From Candidatus Cloacimonetes bacterium 4572_55 (GTDB lineage Bacteria; 4572-55): a stretch of DNA of 18,755 bases. Below are positions 16,769 through 18,755 of this stretch, in pieces. Where the stretch lies: NCBI GenBank assembly GCA_002084765.1, contig NBMB01000053.1, positions 1 to 18,755 of the forward strand. Reading direction: 5' to 3'. The first letter of the stretch is position 1. Every line of letters starts with the position of its first letter. Both the position numbers and the translations under genes were made by a program. Under the pieces are notes generated by a model, which searched no databases, was not told the origin of the DNA, and saw nothing but the letters and a program-made list of their open reading frames with translations.

Positions 16769-17110
16769 ATGAAAAAATTCATTTTTGTTATCTTGGTGAT
16801 CGCGGCTATTGGATACTTTAAATGGGACGTGATCATAGCGAAAAAAGAAGAGATGAAGCTGAAAAGTTTCCGTAAAGAGCAAGACAAATTTTGGAAAAAG
16901 AATAAATCGGTTGAGTATGAGGCCGGTATCAAGGAAGCCTTTAAAAAGGCTGAAAAAGGAATCTTGGATCAAAGCATCAATGCCATTGAATACCAAGCAA
17001 TTGTGCGGCTTCTAAAGAATATGTCCTTAAATCAAAAAGTGGACAGAGGCGAGATAACGAATTTTGACAAACAGGTAGATAAGTATCTTACAGAGAATAT
17101 CGTGGACTAA
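16769..17110 (+). CDS. Small membrane-anchored hypothetical protein
   Basis: This 113-residue protein is of no recognised family. It begins MKKFIFVILVIAAIGYFKWD, an uncleaved-looking signal anchor, and the rest is soluble, highly charged and lysine-rich. The predicted helices are KKEEMKLKSFRKEQDKFWKK and a stretch at about 52-84. An AAGGG element lies 11 bases before the ATG. It lies 99 bases downstream of the pilin gene on the same strand and ends before a strong terminator, so the two may share a transcript. That position weakly suggests an envelope role alongside the pilin. Confidence 0.6.
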   Translation: MKKFIFVILVIAAIGYFKWDVIIAKKEEMKLKSFRKEQDKFWKKNKSVEYEAGIKEAFKKAEKGILDQSINAIEYQAIVRLLKNMSLNQKVDRGEITNFDKQVDKYLTENIVD

Positions 17111-17164
17111 ATCCCCCACATTTCAGAGAAAGATGGATCGCCTAAGAATCATTTTTCTTGACAT

Positions 17165-17208
17165 AATGAGCAATGCTTGTTAGTTTCAGGCATTGCTCAT
17201 TTTTTTTA
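17165..17208 (+). terminator. Rho-independent terminator
   Basis: A perfect 11-bp stem (ATGAGCAATGC / GCATTGCTCAT) with a 13-base loop is followed directly by eight T. It closes the pilin and small-protein transcription unit and separates it from sucD. Confidence 0.9.
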
Positions 17209-17334
17209 AGTTCGTTTTTTTCGGGAAATCCAGCTCAATCGATTCTCATGGCTTTTGATTCCTATTTTTGAGAATCCAGAGCCGGATTGGTTCTCGGAAG
17301 ATAAATTGATTTAGTGAATAGGAGATTTCAGCAA

Positions 17335-18204
17335 ATGAGTATATTGATTAATAAAGATACTCGGCTTATTGTGCAAGGAATTACTGGTCGCGACGGATCA
17401 TTCCATACCCGCCAAATGAAAGAGTACGGAACACATATCGTCGCGGGCGTCACTCCCGGGAAAAAAGGACAGTTTTTGGACGGGATACCGGTTTTTAATA
17501 CAGTTTCCGACGCCAAAAAAGAAACTGGCGGAAACACCTCTGTGATATATGTTCCAGCTCCGTTTGCCGCTGACGCGATATTAGAAGCGGTGGACGCTGA
17601 ACTGGATTTGGTCGTTTGCATCAGCGAAGGCGTGCCAGCAAATGACATGGTTCGGGTCGCCCATCACATGCGAGGCAGGAACACCCGCCTGATCGGTCCC
17701 AACTGTCCGGGTTTGATCAGCCCAGGTCAATCAAAAGTGGGCATCTTGCCCTCGCAGATCACCAAACCCGGACCAGTCGGCGTGGTTTCTCGATCCGGCA
17801 CCTTGACATACGAGATTGTCTATCAATTGACGCAGGCAAATATCGGACAATCGACATGCATCGGTATCGGTGGAGACCCCATTATCGGAACAAATTTTAT
17901 CGATACGCTGTCCCTCTTTGAGAAAGACCCAGATACCAAATGCGTGGTCATGATCGGAGAAATCGGCGGAACTGATGAACAAGAAGCCGCGGCTTTTGCC
18001 CAGGCTGAGATGAAGACTCCGGTTATCGGATTTATCGCGGGGAAAACAGCCCCTCCAGGAAAACGCATGGGTCATGCCGGCGCGATTATCTCTGGGTCAA
18101 GCGGTACCGCCGCGGAAAAAACCCGTATCTTAAACGAAAAGGGTATCCCAGTCGCGTCGATTCCGTCCGATATTGTCCCTTTGGTCAAAAAACGACTCTC
18201 ATAA
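17335..18204 (+). CDS. sucD: Succinyl-CoA ligase (ADP/GDP-forming) subunit alpha
   Basis: This 289-residue protein is the same length as E. coli SucD. With the beta subunit it interconverts succinyl-CoA and succinate, with phosphorylation of ADP or GDP in the TCA cycle. The CoA-binding Rossmann part covers about 1-125 ([19 protein letters not shown]-like [24 protein letters not shown]). The ligase part follows, with [10 protein letters not shown] and [14 protein letters not shown]. The phosphohistidine is H247 in KRMGHAGAI. The frame runs seven codons upstream to a GTG, but that region contains the ribosome-binding site (AGGAG ending at 17324, ten bases before ATG), so MSILIN is the start. 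No sucC is adjacent, which is unusual because the pair is normally co-transcribed. Confidence 0.97.
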   Translation: MSILINKDTRLIVQGITGRDGSFHTRQMKEYGTHIVAGVTPGKKGQFLDGIPVFNTVSDAKKETGGNTSVIYVPAPFAADAILEAVDAELDLVVCISEGVPANDMVRVAHHMRGRNTRLIGPNCPGLISPGQSKVGILPSQITKPGPVGVVSRSGTLTYEIVYQLTQANIGQSTCIGIGGDPIIGTNFIDTLSLFEKDPDTKCVVMIGEIGGTDEQEAAAFAQAEMKTPVIGFIAGKTAPPGKRMGHAGAIISGSSGTAAEKTRILNEKGIPVASIPSDIVPLVKKRLS

Positions 18205-18239
18205 GTCCCTGAAATGATGCCGGGACAAAATTAGAGACT

Positions 18240-18269
18240 GGCGCGGCGCATCTGGAGCGTCGCGCCTTT
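18240..18269 (+). terminator. Probable terminator of sucD
   Basis: A GC-rich 10-bp stem (GGCGCGGCGC / GCGTCGCGCC, one G-U pair) with a seven-base loop is followed by TTT. The T run is short, so efficiency is uncertain. A smaller hairpin (GTCCC/GGGAC, 18205-18226) lies just before it. Confidence 0.55.
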
Positions 18270-18391
18270 CAAACTGCTAACGCCTCTCCCCTCCCGTGTC
18301 AAAATCCGCGTCGAAAAAAGTATTATTTATCATCTTAAACTCTTATTTATAAATAACTTATTGAGAATTTTTTAAAAGAAGGAGTCTGAAA

Positions 18392-18755
18392 ATGCCTGAA
18401 AAAAAAATTGAATTGAAAGAGGAAGAAATCGCCCCTGAAAATGTTGACAAGAGGGATGAAAAAGAGCCGATTGTTGAAAAACCGGTAGAGAAACTAAAGG
18501 AATCCGAATCGACTGAAGAGTCTCCTACAGAACCTCCTGCAGATGAGAAACCCATTGAGAGACCTCCTGCAGATGAGAAACCCATTGAGGAACCTCCTGC
18601 AGATGAGAAACCCATTGAGAGACCTCCTGCAGATGAGAAACCCATTGAGAGACCTCCTGCAGATGAGAAACCCATTGAGGAACCTCCTGCAGATGAGAAA
18701 CCCATTGAGGAACCTCCTGCAGATGAGAAACCCATTGAGGAACCTCCTGCAGATG
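18392..18755 (+). CDS. Acidic proline-rich decapeptide-repeat protein (partial, runs off the window)
   Basis: An ATG with a strong AAGGAG-type site (GGAG at 18381-18384, seven bases upstream) opens a frame that stays open to the window edge, at least 121 codons. The first 45 or so residues are charged (KKIELKEEEIAPENVDKRDE). A decapeptide PPADEKPIE(E/R) then repeats about seven times and continues beyond the window. There is no signal peptide or membrane segment in view. The composition (P, E, D, K) predicts an extended, disordered linker or spacer, as in TonB-like or surface and cell-wall-spanning proteins, but no function is assigned. The C-terminal domain is not in the window. Confidence 0.7.
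   Translation, partial: MPEKKIELKEEEIAPENVDKRDEKEPIVEKPVEKLKESESTEESPTEPPADEKPIERPPADEKPIEEPPADEKPIERPPADEKPIERPPADEKPIEEPPADEKPIEEPPADEKPIEEPPAD
18531..18755 (+). repeat. Tandem 30-bp coding repeats (at least seven copies)
   Basis: The unit ACCTCCTGCAGATGAGAAAC plus CCATTGAG and a two-base variable end (AG or GA) repeats with an exact 30-base period. The copies are identical except at one codon, AGA (Arg) or GAA (Glu), in the order R, E, R, R, E, E, E. There are no silent differences between copies. The array reaches the window edge. Confidence 0.97.

Noticed and set aside
18358-18735. Minus-strand frame coding a repetitive MGFSSAGGS protein
   Set aside because: It is the antisense of the 30-bp repeats. 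The plus-strand frame has a strong ribosome-binding site and acidic, hydrophilic codon content, and the minus frame's start depends on where the window ends.
18531-18755. Regular 30-bp repeats as a possible CRISPR array
   Set aside because: The units abut with no spacers and are in frame within a coding sequence.

Overview
This window is a chromosomal segment of a bacterium with moderate G+C content. A complete nine-gene F-type ATP synthase operon, a type IV pilin-like gene with a sigma-54-type promoter and a signal-peptide-bearing ATP synthase b subunit suggest a Gram-negative, possibly little-sampled lineage. I cannot name the phylum from the sequence. No rRNA or tRNA gene was seen.

Layout. 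Positions 1-168 are the right end of an ISL3-family insertion sequence: the transposase C-terminus and the terminal inverted repeat. Positions 169-361 are a scarred segment with a 25-codon remnant, possibly the start of an endonuclease III gene joined to an attC-like sequence. Positions 362-7538, minus strand, hold the ATP synthase operon in the classical order atpI-B-E-F-H-A-G-D-C. A good sigma-70-type promoter (TTGACA, 17-base spacer, TATTTT) lies just upstream of atpI. Notable points are an alpha subunit about 50 residues too long because of an internal insertion, a c subunit carrying most of a Na+-binding signature, a short epsilon subunit and a strong intercistronic hairpin between atpE and atpF.

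Upstream on the same strand are two large genes. One (12975-15143) is a CHASE2-type membrane receptor fused to a class III adenylate cyclase with all catalytic residues. The other (7825-12912) is a 1695-residue AAA+ ATPase resembling the DUF3686 'DNA repair ATPase' family. They are 62 bases apart and may be co-transcribed. A 24-codon candidate micro-ORF lies between the ATPase gene and the atp promoter.

The right part, on the plus strand, holds unrelated short transcription units. These are an unrecognised three-to-four-TM protein whose start codon lies inside a 10-bp tandem array of TATAAT-like boxes, a type IV pilin/pseudopilin preceded by a sigma-54 -24/-12 element, a small membrane-anchored protein, and an intact sucD (succinyl-CoA ligase alpha subunit) without an adjacent sucC. 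The last is the start of an acidic, proline-rich protein built from identical 30-bp repeats that runs off the window.

Working together: the ATP synthase genes form one rotary enzyme. sucD belongs to the TCA cycle and makes ATP or GTP at substrate level. The cyclase should turn an envelope signal into cAMP, but nothing in the window identifies its effector. The link between the cyclase and the giant ATPase is positional only.
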